Of a stretch of 64,000 nt of DNA, positions 26,403-35,525 are shown one piece after another (positions within the stretch are counted from its first letter, which is position 1; each line of letters opens with the position of its first letter). The DNA comes from JBEISR01 sp044371425 (GTDB lineage Bacteria; Planctomycetota; Planctomycetia; Pirellulales; Pirellulaceae). Position numbers and translations under genes: made by a program. Below the pieces are notes generated by a model. The model made no database searches. It was not told where the DNA came from and saw only the letters and a list, made by a program, of their open reading frames with translations. Location of the stretch: contig JBILTR010000007.1 in NCBI GenBank assembly GCA_044371425.1, positions 1 through 64,000 of the forward strand, read 5' to 3'.

Positions 26403-29400
26403 TCAGGACAGAGGCGTTTCGAGCGGATCCTGCGGAGTGTCCTGCTGCCGAGGCTCAAACCAGTGATAGATCGCAGGTAGGACCAGCAGGGTGAGGATGG
26501 TGGAGCTGACGAGGCCGCCGATCACGACGGTTGCCAGAGGCCGCTGGACTTCGGCCCCGGCACTAGCGGAGATGGCCATGGGGACGAATCCCAGAGCCCC
26601 GCAGGTGGCTGTCATCAGCACTGGCCGCAGTCGATCAAGGGCTCCTTGGATCACTGCCTCCTTCTGCGGGGTTCCATGGAGTCGCAGGTGGCGGATGTGT
26701 TCTACCAGAACCACGCCATTCATGACGGCGATTCCAAAGAGAGCGATGAAGCCGACGCCGGCGGAGATCGAAAGAGGCATCGAACGCCCCCAAAGAGCCA
26801 GGATGCCACCGACCGCCGCGATCGGGACATTCATGTAGATCAGCGCGGTCAGGCTGGCGCTGTGGAATGTCAGATAGAGCAGCGAGAAGATGAGCGCCAG
26901 CGCGATGGGAACGGCGATGGCCAGTCGCTGGGAGGCCTGCTGCAGATTTTCGAACTGCCCTCCCCAGGTCAGCAAATAACCGGCAGGCAGCGCCACTTCG
27001 GATTCGACTCGCTGCTGTGCCTCTTGAACGAAGCCGGCCAGATCGCGACCGCGCACGTTGCACTGGATCAGTAGACGTCGGCGGACTGCATCTCGACTGA
27101 TCTCCGACGGGCCCTCCTCGACAAACAGATCGGCCAATTGGGAAATCGGAATCGGTCTCCCTTGGGGATCTTCGATTTTCAGTTGCCGGATCTGATCGAG
27201 GTTGCCTCGCCAGGGCCCCGCCAGCCGAACCTGAAGAGGAAAACGCCGCTGCGCCTCGAAGACCTCGCCAACCACATGCCCGCCAATCGCGCGCACGGCA
27301 TCGAGTATCTGCTCGGCATTGATCCCGTACCTAGCGATGGCATCGCGTCGAATCTTGATACGAAAGTAGGGTAGCCCCGCCACCTGCTGCGCCTGGACAT
27401 CGGCCGCCCCCGGAACGCTCGACAAGACCCGAACGATGCGATCCCCTTCGGCTGCCAGCACTTGCAGATCGTCCCCATAGAGGCTCAGTCCAATATCCGA
27501 TCGAACCCCCGCCACCAGTTCCTGGACTCGCAATTCAATCGGCTGGGTGAAGGAATACGAATTGCCGGGCACTTCCAGCTCTAGAGCCTGCTGCATCTGT
27601 TCGACCAGCTGCTGCTTGCTGATCGCTTCCGGCCAATGCGCCGGTGGTTTCATCCGAACCAGCAGGTCGGTCTGGTGGACCCCCATCGGGTCGTTGGCGA
27701 TTTCAGGCCTTCCCGACTTGCTGATCACCGTTTCCACCTGCGGAAACTTCATCAACGTTCGCTCCATCGCCATCGTCATCGCTGTCGACGACTCCAGGGA
27801 AACGCTAGGCAATCGCGTCGCCTGGATCGCAAGATCCCCTTCATCCAGTTTCGGGACAAACTCCACCCCCAGCCCCCAGGCGATCCCCAGCGCCAGAAGG
27901 AACGAGCCCAGCGACGCCAGCAGCATCGCCCAGGGCCGGCGCATCGCCCTATCGAGCAGTGGTCGATAGATCTTCTTCAGCCATCGAACGACCTGCGTCT
28001 CCTCGGTCCTTAGATTTCGAACCAAGAACAAGGACGCCATGACCGGCATCACGGTGACCGATAGGATGAGTGCCGAGGTGAGGGCAGACATGAAGGTGAA
28101 TGCCATGGGCCGGAACATCTTCCCTTCCATCCCCTGAAGACTGAGAATCGGCAGGAAGACCAGAATGACAATGATGCCGGCAAAGAGGATGGGTTTCCCG
28201 ACTTCGATCGCCGAACTCTGGAACACCGCGAGCGGAACTCTACCCTTCGGATTTTTTGCCTGATAGCGACTTGCCTGCCGCATCGCATTTTCGATCATCA
28301 CCACAGCGCCATCGACAATCACCCCGAAGTCGACAGCCCCAAGGCTCATCAGGTTCGCTGAGACCCCTGCCAGATGCATGGCGATGGCCGCCCCGCAGGC
28401 GGACAGAGGAATCGCCGCGGCGACAATCAGTCCAGCTCGCAGATCCCCAAGCAGGACAAAGAGCATCAGCAGAACGAGAAAAATCCCCAATCCGATATTC
28501 TCTGCGATCGTGTGAATCGTCTTCTCTACCAATTCGGTGCGATCGTAAAAAGGCTCGATCCTCACCCCTTTGGGCAGGGTTTTCTCGATCGTCTTGATCC
28601 TTTTCTTGACTGCATGAACCACCTCGCGGGAGTTCCCCCCCATCAGCATCATGACCATGCCCGTGACCGCCTCGCGCTGGCCATCACGCGTCACGGCGCC
28701 TTGACGTAGCATGGGAGCAAAGGCGACGGTGGCGACATCCGAGATCCGGATTGGAGTGCCATCAGCACGGCTTTCCAAGACGATGTTGGCGATCTCGTCC
28801 AAGCTTCCAATCAACCCTTCCCCTCGAATCAACCGCTGCTCTTGTCCATGGGTGATGTACCCACCACCCGCGTTGGCGTTGTTCTCTTCGAGCGCCTTGA
28901 AAACACGGTTGATCGAGATGCCGTAATTGATCAACTGGTTCGGATCGATCTGCACTTCGTAGGTCTTCAGCTGCCCCCCGAAGGTGTTCACTTCAATCAC
29001 CCCTGGCACGCTTCGCAACTGGTAGGCAATCTGCCAGTCGAGGATGGTCCGAAGGTCCATCTGACTGAGCGGGAATCCATCTTCGGCTCGCACTTCAAAC
29101 TGGAAAATCTCGCTCATCCCCGTCGCGATTGGCCCCAGCTGCGGGTCTCCCATCCCAGCCGGAATCTCCCGTTTGGCCCCCAGCAATCGCTCGTTCACCA
29201 GATTCCTCGCCCAGTAGATATCGGTACCATCCTCGAAGGCGACGGTGACGGCCGAAAGTCCGATGCGGCTGATCGACCGAATTTCGGTCACCTTCGGCAG
29301 GCCGCTCATCGCATTCTCGACCGGGAATGTAATGAACTGCTCCACCTCCACCGGCCCCAGTGCGGGCGAAGTGGTCAGGATCTGCACCTGAATATTTGTG

Positions 29401-29525
29401 AGGTCGGGAACGGCATCCATCGGAAGTTTGAGCGCCGCGAGGACACCGGCCACGGCCAGCATCGCGGTGGCCAGCAGGACGATCAGTCGGTTGTTGAGCG
29501 ACCAGGAAATGATGGAGTGAATCAT
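26403..29525 (-). CDS. czcA: HME-RND heavy-metal efflux pump (CzcA type)
   Basis: The 1040-residue inner-membrane RND transporter has twelve expected membrane helices and two large periplasmic loops, starting with the typical LPMDAVPDLTNIQVQILT. The proton-relay segment reads DFGVIVDGAVVMIEN, the pattern of CzcA/CnrA-like pumps for divalent Zn, Co, Cd or Ni, not the Cu/Ag CusA type. It exports metal in complex with a periplasmic adaptor and an outer-membrane channel. The adaptor gene lies 45 bases upstream in the same direction; no outer-membrane channel gene is adjacent. AAGG lies nine bases before the ATG. Metal specificity is inferred from the motif only. Confidence 0.93.
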   Translation of the reverse strand: MIHSIISWSLNNRLIVLLATAMLAVAGVLAALKLPMDAVPDLTNIQVQILTTSPALGPVEVEQFITFPVENAMSGLPKVTEIRSISRIGLSAVTVAFEDGTDIYWARNLVNERLLGAKREIPAGMGDPQLGPIATGMSEIFQFEVRAEDGFPLSQMDLRTILDWQIAYQLRSVPGVIEVNTFGGQLKTYEVQIDPNQLINYGISINRVFKALEENNANAGGGYITHGQEQRLIRGEGLIGSLDEIANIVLESRADGTPIRISDVATVAFAPMLRQGAVTRDGQREAVTGMVMMLMGGNSREVVHAVKKRIKTIEKTLPKGVRIEPFYDRTELVEKTIHTIAENIGLGIFLVLLMLFVLLGDLRAGLIVAAAIPLSACGAAIAMHLAGVSANLMSLGAVDFGVIVDGAVVMIENAMRQASRYQAKNPKGRVPLAVFQSSAIEVGKPILFAGIIVILVFLPILSLQGMEGKMFRPMAFTFMSALTSALILSVTVMPVMASLFLVRNLRTEETQVVRWLKKIYRPLLDRAMRRPWAMLLASLGSFLLALGIAWGLGVEFVPKLDEGDLAIQATRLPSVSLESSTAMTMAMERTLMKFPQVETVISKSGRPEIANDPMGVHQTDLLVRMKPPAHWPEAISKQQLVEQMQQALELEVPGNSYSFTQPIELRVQELVAGVRSDIGLSLYGDDLQVLAAEGDRIVRVLSSVPGAADVQAQQVAGLPYFRIKIRRDAIARYGINAEQILDAVRAIGGHVVGEVFEAQRRFPLQVRLAGPWRGNLDQIRQLKIEDPQGRPIPISQLADLFVEEGPSEISRDAVRRRLLIQCNVRGRDLAGFVQEAQQRVESEVALPAGYLLTWGGQFENLQQASQRLAIAVPIALALIFSLLYLTFHSASLTALIYMNVPIAAVGGILALWGRSMPLSISAGVGFIALFGIAVMNGVVLVEHIRHLRLHGTPQKEAVIQGALDRLRPVLMTATCGALGFVPMAISASAGAEVQRPLATVVIGGLVSSTILTLLVLPAIYHWFEPRQQDTPQDPLETPLS

Positions 29526-29570
29526 GGGAGTACCTTGGACGGCCGGGGCGTGTGACGTGCGACTTGAGGA

Positions 29571-31076
29571 TTACTCTTCGCCTAAAAAGGCTTCCAACAG
29601 CAACGACTTGAGCGTGAAGGCGCCTGAGACGACGACGGGATCCCCCGCAGTGACACCCGAGACGATTTCCTGCTGATCCCCGCTGCGTCGTCCGATGACG
29701 ACATCCTTTCGGAGATAGCGGCCGGGCGCTTGCCGCACGAAGACGAACGAATTGCCTGCATGTTCCAAAACCGCTGCTGCCGGCACCTGGATCGCATCAC
29801 TTTGAGGATTGCCAGGAATCGATACCGTGACGAACATGCCAGGCTTCAGAAGCCTTTCCGGGTTTTCCGCCCGCGCGATCATCGAAACGGTGCGGGTCGC
29901 CTGATCGACGATCTCCCCGGTGAAGAAGACGTCGGCTTCAAAGGTCCGGCCAGGCCACGCTTCGCTTCGGAACTGAATCCTCCGCCGGTCGGCATCGCGC
30001 AACCACGGCAACTGCTGCTCGTAGATATCGGTCTTGATCCAGACCGTCGACAGGTCGGCGATCGTCAGCATCTGCTGATCGGGGTGAGCCCGCTCCAGTA
30101 GAACGACATCCTTTTCGATCACCGTTCCATCCAGTGGGGATCGGACAGGATAGAGCGCCATGCCTTCACCGCCGCCATCCGCCATCGATGCCTCCAACTC
30201 CTGCGGCTCATACCCCAAGATCTGCAGATTGGCCGAGGCGATCGCCACTTGCAGTTCGGCTTCTTTGAGGGCTTGAGAAGCCAACTGCGCAGCGCGCGAT
30301 GCATCCTGCCCGATCTGTTCCAACGCTGCCTGCAGCGACGCGCGATCCGCCGTCACCGCCGACTCCGCTGCCTGACGCTGCTTGGCGGGAACCGCCCCCG
30401 TCTCAGGGAGCGACCCCAGCCGCTGGAGGTCCATGCTGGACCGGAAGAAGGCGACATAGGCATTCATCAACTGGTTGCGATACTCCCCCATCGGACGATC
30501 CCGAAACTGCTGCTCAATCTGATCCATGGTGGCGTTGCTGCGCATCGCAGCGATCAGATCCAGCGTGTTCACCGCAACCCGTTGGCTCCACTGATCCCGC
30601 GATTGCGCAAAGTCGCGGACCATTCGATACTGCATCAGGTCCAGCTTGGCCTGCCCCACTTCACGGCTCCGCACGGTCACCAAAGGTTCCCCTTTTTTCA
30701 CCGTCTGGCCAAACTGCACCAGGACGCTGTCCACCACCCCTTCGACCAACGGGAAGACGTGAGCCAACTGGTCTTCGTTGAGCGACACCTTGCCGGTCAG
30801 ATCCAGGGCATTGGTAAAGGGACCTCGCTTCACCTCCTCGCAGACAATCCCTGCCGCCGCCTCCCGATCGACCGTCATCTGCACCAAGCCGGCTCCAAGT
30901 GAATCTTCCCCCCCAGCTTCCGTCGTGCCCTCGTGAGTCGATGCAACCAACTCCGCTGAACGGCCACTCCCCAACGGCGATTCCCCCGCCCCCTCGGGCG
31001 ACGACCTCCAGCGATCGCAAGCCACGAAAAAGAGCAGACTGGAACCAAGTAGAACATGCAAAATCCCGCGAGGCAT
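29571..31076 (-). CDS. czcB: RND efflux periplasmic adaptor (CzcB type)
   Basis: The start at ATG 31076 (GGAG upstream) gives 501 residues; a TTG at 31097 is less likely. The N terminus is a lipoprotein-like signal ending in FFVAC. The remainder is a membrane-fusion protein: a barrel-sandwich half (HVFPLVEGVVDSVLVQFGQT), a long helical hairpin of about 170 residues (roughly 170-320), the second half (YPVRSPLDGTVIEKDVVLLE), then beta-barrel and membrane-proximal domains (VSIPGNPQSDAIQVPAAAVL). It links the inner-membrane pump to an outer-membrane channel. It is the middle gene of the operon. Confidence 0.9.
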   Translation of the reverse strand: MPRGILHVLLGSSLLFFVACDRWRSSPEGAGESPLGSGRSAELVASTHEGTTEAGGEDSLGAGLVQMTVDREAAAGIVCEEVKRGPFTNALDLTGKVSLNEDQLAHVFPLVEGVVDSVLVQFGQTVKKGEPLVTVRSREVGQAKLDLMQYRMVRDFAQSRDQWSQRVAVNTLDLIAAMRSNATMDQIEQQFRDRPMGEYRNQLMNAYVAFFRSSMDLQRLGSLPETGAVPAKQRQAAESAVTADRASLQAALEQIGQDASRAAQLASQALKEAELQVAIASANLQILGYEPQELEASMADGGGEGMALYPVRSPLDGTVIEKDVVLLERAHPDQQMLTIADLSTVWIKTDIYEQQLPWLRDADRRRIQFRSEAWPGRTFEADVFFTGEIVDQATRTVSMIARAENPERLLKPGMFVTVSIPGNPQSDAIQVPAAAVLEHAGNSFVFVRQAPGRYLRKDVVIGRRSGDQQEIVSGVTAGDPVVVSGAFTLKSLLLEAFLGEE

Positions 31077-31251
31077 GGATTGCGTCTCCGTGTGCAAACC
31101 GAGAAACGATAGCCTGAAATGGCATCGCCACTTGCTTTGGAGATTCCAGCAAGAGCGACAGCTGGGACCGGCGTCGATGGTCCGGTTGGCCTGTGCGGTT
31201 GCCGCAGGCCATAGTGGCTTGGCAGCAACAGCAAGCGTGTCGCGTTAAAGA

Positions 31252-31704
31252 TCAGCAGCGCAGAAGATGCCCCTTGGGCCACACCGACCGATAAGCCATC
31301 CTCGCCACAGAAGAACCAGTGGCGGTGTCTTGCGATACGATGAGATCGCCAGCGGCCATGTCGCAAACCCAACGACACGACCACTCCTCCGATGCCCCGC
31401 CGTCATGACGATCGAACAGCGCCCCTTCGATCCCGACGCTCTCCGGCTGCACCACCGGGCAAGCCAAGTGTTCGGCACCCATCGCCACCAGCATCTGATC
31501 GGGAAGCACCCAGTGCCAATGCCAGCCCCCTGGGGATGCGACAGCACCCCCACCCGCATGTAGCACCGTCTGATGCAGCTCCAAGCGGACGGCATCGGCT
31601 GCCCCGCCAGAAGATAGCTCATGCGAATGAACGACCGGCATCGGCCCTCGCCACACCAGCAACAGGAGGAACCATAGGATCCCTTTGCGGCTTCGGACAC
31701 TCAT
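31252..31704 (-). CDS. small exported protein at the head of the metal efflux operon
   Basis: The start at ATG 31704 gives 150 residues; the longer frame to 31800 has no site. A signal peptide (GILWFLLLLVWRGPMPVVHS) is followed by a mature part with scattered His and Cys: HSHE, ELHQTVLHAG, GWHWHW, RHDGG, and Cys in LACPV, WSCRWVCD and a C-terminal Cys. The His/Cys content and position before czcB and czcA suggest a periplasmic metal-binding or sensing protein, but no family is recognised. It is 175 bases from czcB, so co-transcription is likely though not certain. Confidence 0.6.
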   Translation of the reverse strand: MSVRSRKGILWFLLLLVWRGPMPVVHSHELSSGGAADAVRLELHQTVLHAGGGAVASPGGWHWHWVLPDQMLVAMGAEHLACPVVQPESVGIEGALFDRHDGGASEEWSCRWVCDMAAGDLIVSQDTATGSSVARMAYRSVWPKGHLLRC

Positions 31705-32226
31705 CTGCGTCGAGCCTTTCCTGGTTGATGATTGCGGATCAAGACCATTGCGAAACGCATAGCTCACAAACGATTCCTGTGACCAGTGAGCCAGACTCAC
31801 CCCGTGATCTCCTCATCATAGAGTGAACGGCCGTCGAATTCCACCATCTAGCGATGGTGGCTACAGGCTCTGGTAGGGTGTGTGAGCCGGTCGTCGGTCC
31901 TTCGACGCCGTGACGGCGAGCATGCGCGAACGGAAGAAAATCGCCGACTGGGAAAACCACCGCGACCGCGAACACACCAGAACCAAGGCTTCGTACAAAA
32001 TCATCCACCATCTGGCGATGGTGGCTACCAAGAGCGTCGTCACGCTTTGCAAGATCCACCATCTGGCGATGGTGGCTACGAGGAATCTGGCGATGGTGGC
32101 ACAGGCAAGGTCCTGGATGTGGTGCTAACGCCGCATCCCCTCAAGAATGCTATACTGTGGGTCGGTTGGTGTTACTTTTCAGGGGATCGAAAGGTCGCCC
32201 GCGATGAGTGGAGGAGGAGGCATCCG
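31705..32226. other. divergent intergenic region, mostly repeat E
   Basis: About 520 bases. Half is the composite repeat. Between the repeat and 32227 an A/T-containing stretch (CTATACTG near 32150) could be a -10 region for the PstS-like gene. AGGAGG is its ribosome site. Confidence 0.4.
31841..32100 (+). repeat. composite repeat E in a divergent promoter region
   Basis: Hairpin 31841-31864 (loop TAGC) is followed by the long element 31865-32004, then hairpins at 32005-32028 and 32056-32079, then a truncated unit at about 32085-32100. The surrounding genes (31704 leftward, 32227 rightward) diverge, so this cluster lies among promoters, unlike clusters A, C and F. Confidence 0.9.
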
Positions 32227-33252
32227 ATGGACCGAAATGCGATGGCCAAAAGATCGATCGTCGGCTGGCTGGCCGGCATCCTGCTGCTAGCGGGATTGGC
32301 GGACGCTCAAGCAGTCCCTTCCGGGACGATGGATCGCACAGAGGAAGATTCGCTAGAGCAACTGGAGACGCTGGCGTATCGACCGCAGGAATTGGTCTCC
32401 GGCCCCTTGCGACTGGCAGGTTCCGATACGCTGCAACAGGCAGCCGTGCAGTGGATTTCGGGTTTCACTGCGATTCACCCCCAAGTGCAGGCAGAACTCT
32501 CCAGCTCCACCAGCGAAGATGGTTGGGCCAAGCTGCAGAAAGGGGAGTGCGACGTGGCATTGATGAGCCGTCCGGTGGAGGCGGCCGATGTGGAGCGGCT
32601 TGCGAAAGAAGGGAAGCGGGTGGTGCAACTGACCGTGGGCATCGACCGTCTGGTCTTCATCGCTCACCCTTCCAACCCGATCCGCGAAATCCCCTGGAAT
32701 GCGGAAGAGGGAATTCTGGGTTCCCAGAGCAGCGGGGGTAACTGGGGACGGTGGCTAAGCGGACAAAGTGAATGGAATGAATTGCCGATCGCATTGCACG
32801 GCACACAGCTTGGATCAGGAACTCGCTGGCACCTCGAACGTCTGCTCAACGGACCATCGGCTTTCACTGGTCAGATCCAGGAGCACGCCAGCACCTCGGA
32901 GGTGGTCGAGGCGGTGGCCGATCAGAAGGGTGCCCTCGGACTGGTCAGCGCGTCGCATGGGATCGGTGATCAGGTCCAGGTGGTACCGCTGGCTTGGGCG
33001 ATCGAGCAAAAGTTGGTGGACGATCCAATCCCTGGGTCTTTGAGGACCCCCGACTGCCGTCCACTGTTTGCCGTGGCGATCGTGGAATCGAACGATCAGA
33101 GCTTGCAGTGGTCCGCTCTGCATCGCGAGTTTGTCGAATATCTGCTCAGTTATTCTGGTCAGGTCGACATGGTCAAGGACGGATTCCTGCCACTGACGCG
33201 AGGCGAGATCCATGCGCAGCGCGAACTGGCGGGACTCGATATTCAGCGGTAA
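32227..33252 (+). CDS. PstS-like periplasmic binding protein
   Basis: The start at ATG 32227 (AGGAGG nine bases upstream) gives 341 residues; the open frame extends left through the repeat but is not coding. After a signal peptide (residues 7-27) comes a PBP-like fold of the phosphate-binding class: LRLAGSDTLQ near the start, CDVALMSRP, VGIDRLVFIAHPSNP, then TQLGSGTRW with the GSGT phosphate loop, and a C-terminal YLLSYSGQVDMVKDGFLPL. These proteins bind phosphate or similar anions. No pstCAB genes are adjacent, so a sensor or scavenging role is possible. Confidence 0.85.
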   Translation: MDRNAMAKRSIVGWLAGILLLAGLADAQAVPSGTMDRTEEDSLEQLETLAYRPQELVSGPLRLAGSDTLQQAAVQWISGFTAIHPQVQAELSSSTSEDGWAKLQKGECDVALMSRPVEAADVERLAKEGKRVVQLTVGIDRLVFIAHPSNPIREIPWNAEEGILGSQSSGGNWGRWLSGQSEWNELPIALHGTQLGSGTRWHLERLLNGPSAFTGQIQEHASTSEVVEAVADQKGALGLVSASHGIGDQVQVVPLAWAIEQKLVDDPIPGSLRTPDCRPLFAVAIVESNDQSLQWSALHREFVEYLLSYSGQVDMVKDGFLPLTRGEIHAQRELAGLDIQR

Positions 33253-33258
33253 ACGAGC

Positions 33259-33290
33259 GGACTCCAGGCGGCTATCAAGCAGTGGAGTCC
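33259..33290 (+). terminator. hairpin after the PstS-like gene
   Basis: GGACTCCA (33259-33266) pairs with TGGAGTCC (33283-33290) across a 16-base loop, just after the stop codon. No T-run follows, so termination would have to be weak or Rho-dependent. Confidence 0.35.
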
Positions 33291-33345
33291 ACGCAGGTTG
33301 GCGTCAGGAAATAGGATCGAAAGGTCTGTTGGGGAGTGACCAGTG

Positions 33346-34434
33346 ATGATCTGCCGTCGTGTGATCTTTTTCTTGTTGGGGATGGTTTCCGTTGGCGCCT
33401 CCGTGTCGGGGCAGGAAGAGCGATTCCGCGAGGATTCGATTCCAGCAGACGCTCCTTCCGGCCGCTACATGCCACCTCCATCGCACGCGCCCGGCGTCTA
33501 CCGTCTGGGCATTCAGGCTCGCAACACCAACACCGGCGTTGAAATCGCCGCCGTGTCTCCCGGCTCGGTCGCTCAAAGGTCGGGCCTTGAGGTTGGCGAC
33601 ACCGTGATCAATGTGGCAGGGTATCAGGTCGGGATGGTCGGTGGACGACTGTACGATATTGGCGACGAACTGGCTCGGCGAGTCCAAGGAGATGGGCGAG
33701 TCGAACTGCTGGTGCGCAATCGCCGCGATGGCAGATTGGTGAATGTCCCTGTCCAGTTTTTGGCCGCGGAGGTTGCTGCGATCTCCGGTCGCCTGATCGC
33801 GCAGGGACCGGTTCGTTACAGCCCCTCCGCAACCATCTCGATCCGACTGCTGGACGTCACCCAGCCGCAGTGGCAAGGGGTTGTCGTCCATCAGATGGAT
33901 CTGCCCAATCCCGGCCAGCTGCCTCGCCCCTACCGATTGGAACTACCGCCACTGAACCCCAACCACCGTTATGCCCTGGATGCTTATCTAGAGGAGCGGG
34001 GGCAGATTCTCCTTCAGACGCCGCAAGCGATCCCTGTGGCAGGCAATGTGCAAAACGCCTCGATCGACCTCGTGATGACAGGCCGCCCCAACCCAGGCCC
34101 CGGGATCCCGGGCGGCCTCCAGCCCCGAGACCAAATCCAACAGTGGATTCTCGGCTACCTTCGCCGCGCCCCCAGGCCGTTGGAAGTCGAAGGTTGGCTG
34201 GCTGACCTGCAGCGTGGCAAGTCCCTGACCAGTGTGCAGGCGGGGATTTTGAGCAGTTCGGAGCTATTCGAACGGAATCGGAGAAGTCGTGATCTGTACT
34301 GCGCAGATGTGTATCAGTTGCTCTATGGACAACCACCTACCCTTCAGCAGATGAACGATCTGAAACTGCGGTACGATAGATCGCTGGGGGTTCGATTGCG
34401 GTTCGTGGAAGATCTGTTGAAGCAACCGCGATAA
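33346..34434 (+). CDS. secreted PDZ + YbaY-like + DUF4214-like protein
   Basis: The 362-residue protein begins with a signal peptide (IFFLLGMVSVGASVSG). A PDZ domain lies at about residues 45-125 (GVEIAAVSPGSVAQRSGLEV, then GDTVINVAG). A YbaY-type lipoprotein domain follows at about 145-235 (ISGRLIAQGPVRYSPSATIS, then SIRLLDV). A C-terminal helical region at about 260-320 resembles DUF4214 (QIQQWILGYLRRAPRPLEVE). I do not know this combination in a named protein. It sits between PstS-like and holB genes. ATG 33346 is preferred over the adjacent GTG 33343; GGGGAG lies upstream. Confidence 0.72.
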   Translation: MICRRVIFFLLGMVSVGASVSGQEERFREDSIPADAPSGRYMPPPSHAPGVYRLGIQARNTNTGVEIAAVSPGSVAQRSGLEVGDTVINVAGYQVGMVGGRLYDIGDELARRVQGDGRVELLVRNRRDGRLVNVPVQFLAAEVAAISGRLIAQGPVRYSPSATISIRLLDVTQPQWQGVVVHQMDLPNPGQLPRPYRLELPPLNPNHRYALDAYLEERGQILLQTPQAIPVAGNVQNASIDLVMTGRPNPGPGIPGGLQPRDQIQQWILGYLRRAPRPLEVEGWLADLQRGKSLTSVQAGILSSSELFERNRRSRDLYCADVYQLLYGQPPTLQQMNDLKLRYDRSLGVRLRFVEDLLKQPR

Positions 34435-34484
34435 GGAGCAGTCAATGGATAGGACAGCCTGTGCCGCTGGAGGAAAAGCAAGCG

Positions 34485-35525
34485 ATGGACTGGTCGGAAC
34501 TCCAAGGGCATGACAAACAACAGCGATGGTTTCAACAGGCGGTGCGGAAAAACCGCCTGGCATCGACCTTTCTATTCGTTGGCACCTCTGGAATCGGCAA
34601 GCGAACCTTCGCTCGATTGCTGGCCAAAACGCTCCTCTGCCAACGCCACCCTCCGTCGCAATGGCAGCCTTGCGGCCAGTGCCCATCCTGCGTGCAGGTG
34701 GAGGCATCCACACACCCAGACCTTTTGGAGTTGAGCCGACCGGCAGATCGAGCGGTCTTGACGATGGAGCAGATTGCGGGAGACCGCGAACATCGCGGCC
34801 GCAGCGGACTGATCTTCGATCTCCACCTCTCCTCGCATTACGGGCAAGGGAAAGTTGCGATCCTCGACGATGCCGATACGCTCCATGAAGAAAGCGCCAA
34901 CGCGCTGCTGAAACTTCTCGAAGAGCCCCCCAAGGGAGTCACCCTGTTTCTGATTGCAACCAGCCTGCAGAAACAACTGCCCACGATCCGTTCCCGATGC
35001 CAGATCGTCCGCTTTCAGGACCTCGCCCCATCGACGCTCGCAAAGGTCCTGATCCAGCAAGGTCTGGTCGCTGGCTCGGATGCTATCTCCGAAACCCGGT
35101 CGCTTGGGGCCGGGTCAGTCGAACGGTGGCTGGAGGGGACCAAGGAAGCAACCCAAACGCTGCTTCAGGAACTCCTTCGGATCCTCTCGACTACGCCGAT
35201 CGATATCGTCGCCCTGGCCAAAGCGATCCTCGAGTACGGAGAGGCAGGTGGGAAGGAAGGGCAGGAGAAGCGGGAACGGATGATGCGAGGCGTTGGGATC
35301 GTCGCCGAGCTGTTTTGCGGTTTGGCAAGGGATCGAGTCGGAGCGGTTCCCATGGAGGGAGGACCATCGGAAGGAATCCTGTCTCGCCCGTCCCTGTCGG
35401 TCCCCATGGCGCTGGAAGCATTCCATCTCTCGCTGGGGGCGATCGAGGCGATGGGGCGCAATGTAACCCCCGCCAGCGTCTTGGAATCATGGGCGGCCGA
35501 CTTGGCTTGGTGCTGCCGAGCCTAA
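34485..35525 (+). CDS. holB: DNA polymerase III subunit delta prime
   Basis: The start at ATG 34485 (GGAGG upstream) gives 346 residues. It is a clamp-loader AAA+ subunit: Walker A GTSGIGKRT at about 33-41, four zinc-ligand Cys (C52, C63, C66, C69), a Walker B-like LDDADTL, and sensor region ANALLKLLEEPPKG with RSRC downstream (TIRSRCQIVRF). This matches HolB/DnaX-type sequences. Length and lack of a C-terminal tau extension favour delta prime over DnaX. It would work with DnaX and delta to load the sliding clamp. The gene is transcribed after the PDZ protein and is convergent with the VanZ gene. Confidence 0.88.
   Translation: MDWSELQGHDKQQRWFQQAVRKNRLASTFLFVGTSGIGKRTFARLLAKTLLCQRHPPSQWQPCGQCPSCVQVEASTHPDLLELSRPADRAVLTMEQIAGDREHRGRSGLIFDLHLSSHYGQGKVAILDDADTLHEESANALLKLLEEPPKGVTLFLIATSLQKQLPTIRSRCQIVRFQDLAPSTLAKVLIQQGLVAGSDAISETRSLGAGSVERWLEGTKEATQTLLQELLRILSTTPIDIVALAKAILEYGEAGGKEGQEKRERMMRGVGIVAELFCGLARDRVGAVPMEGGPSEGILSRPSLSVPMALEAFHLSLGAIEAMGRNVTPASVLESWAADLAWCCRA

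Noticed and set aside
31882..32226. N-terminal extension of the PstS-like gene into repeat E
   Set aside because: The extension translates the mobile repeat, and ATG 32227 has AGGAGG and a signal peptide directly after it.
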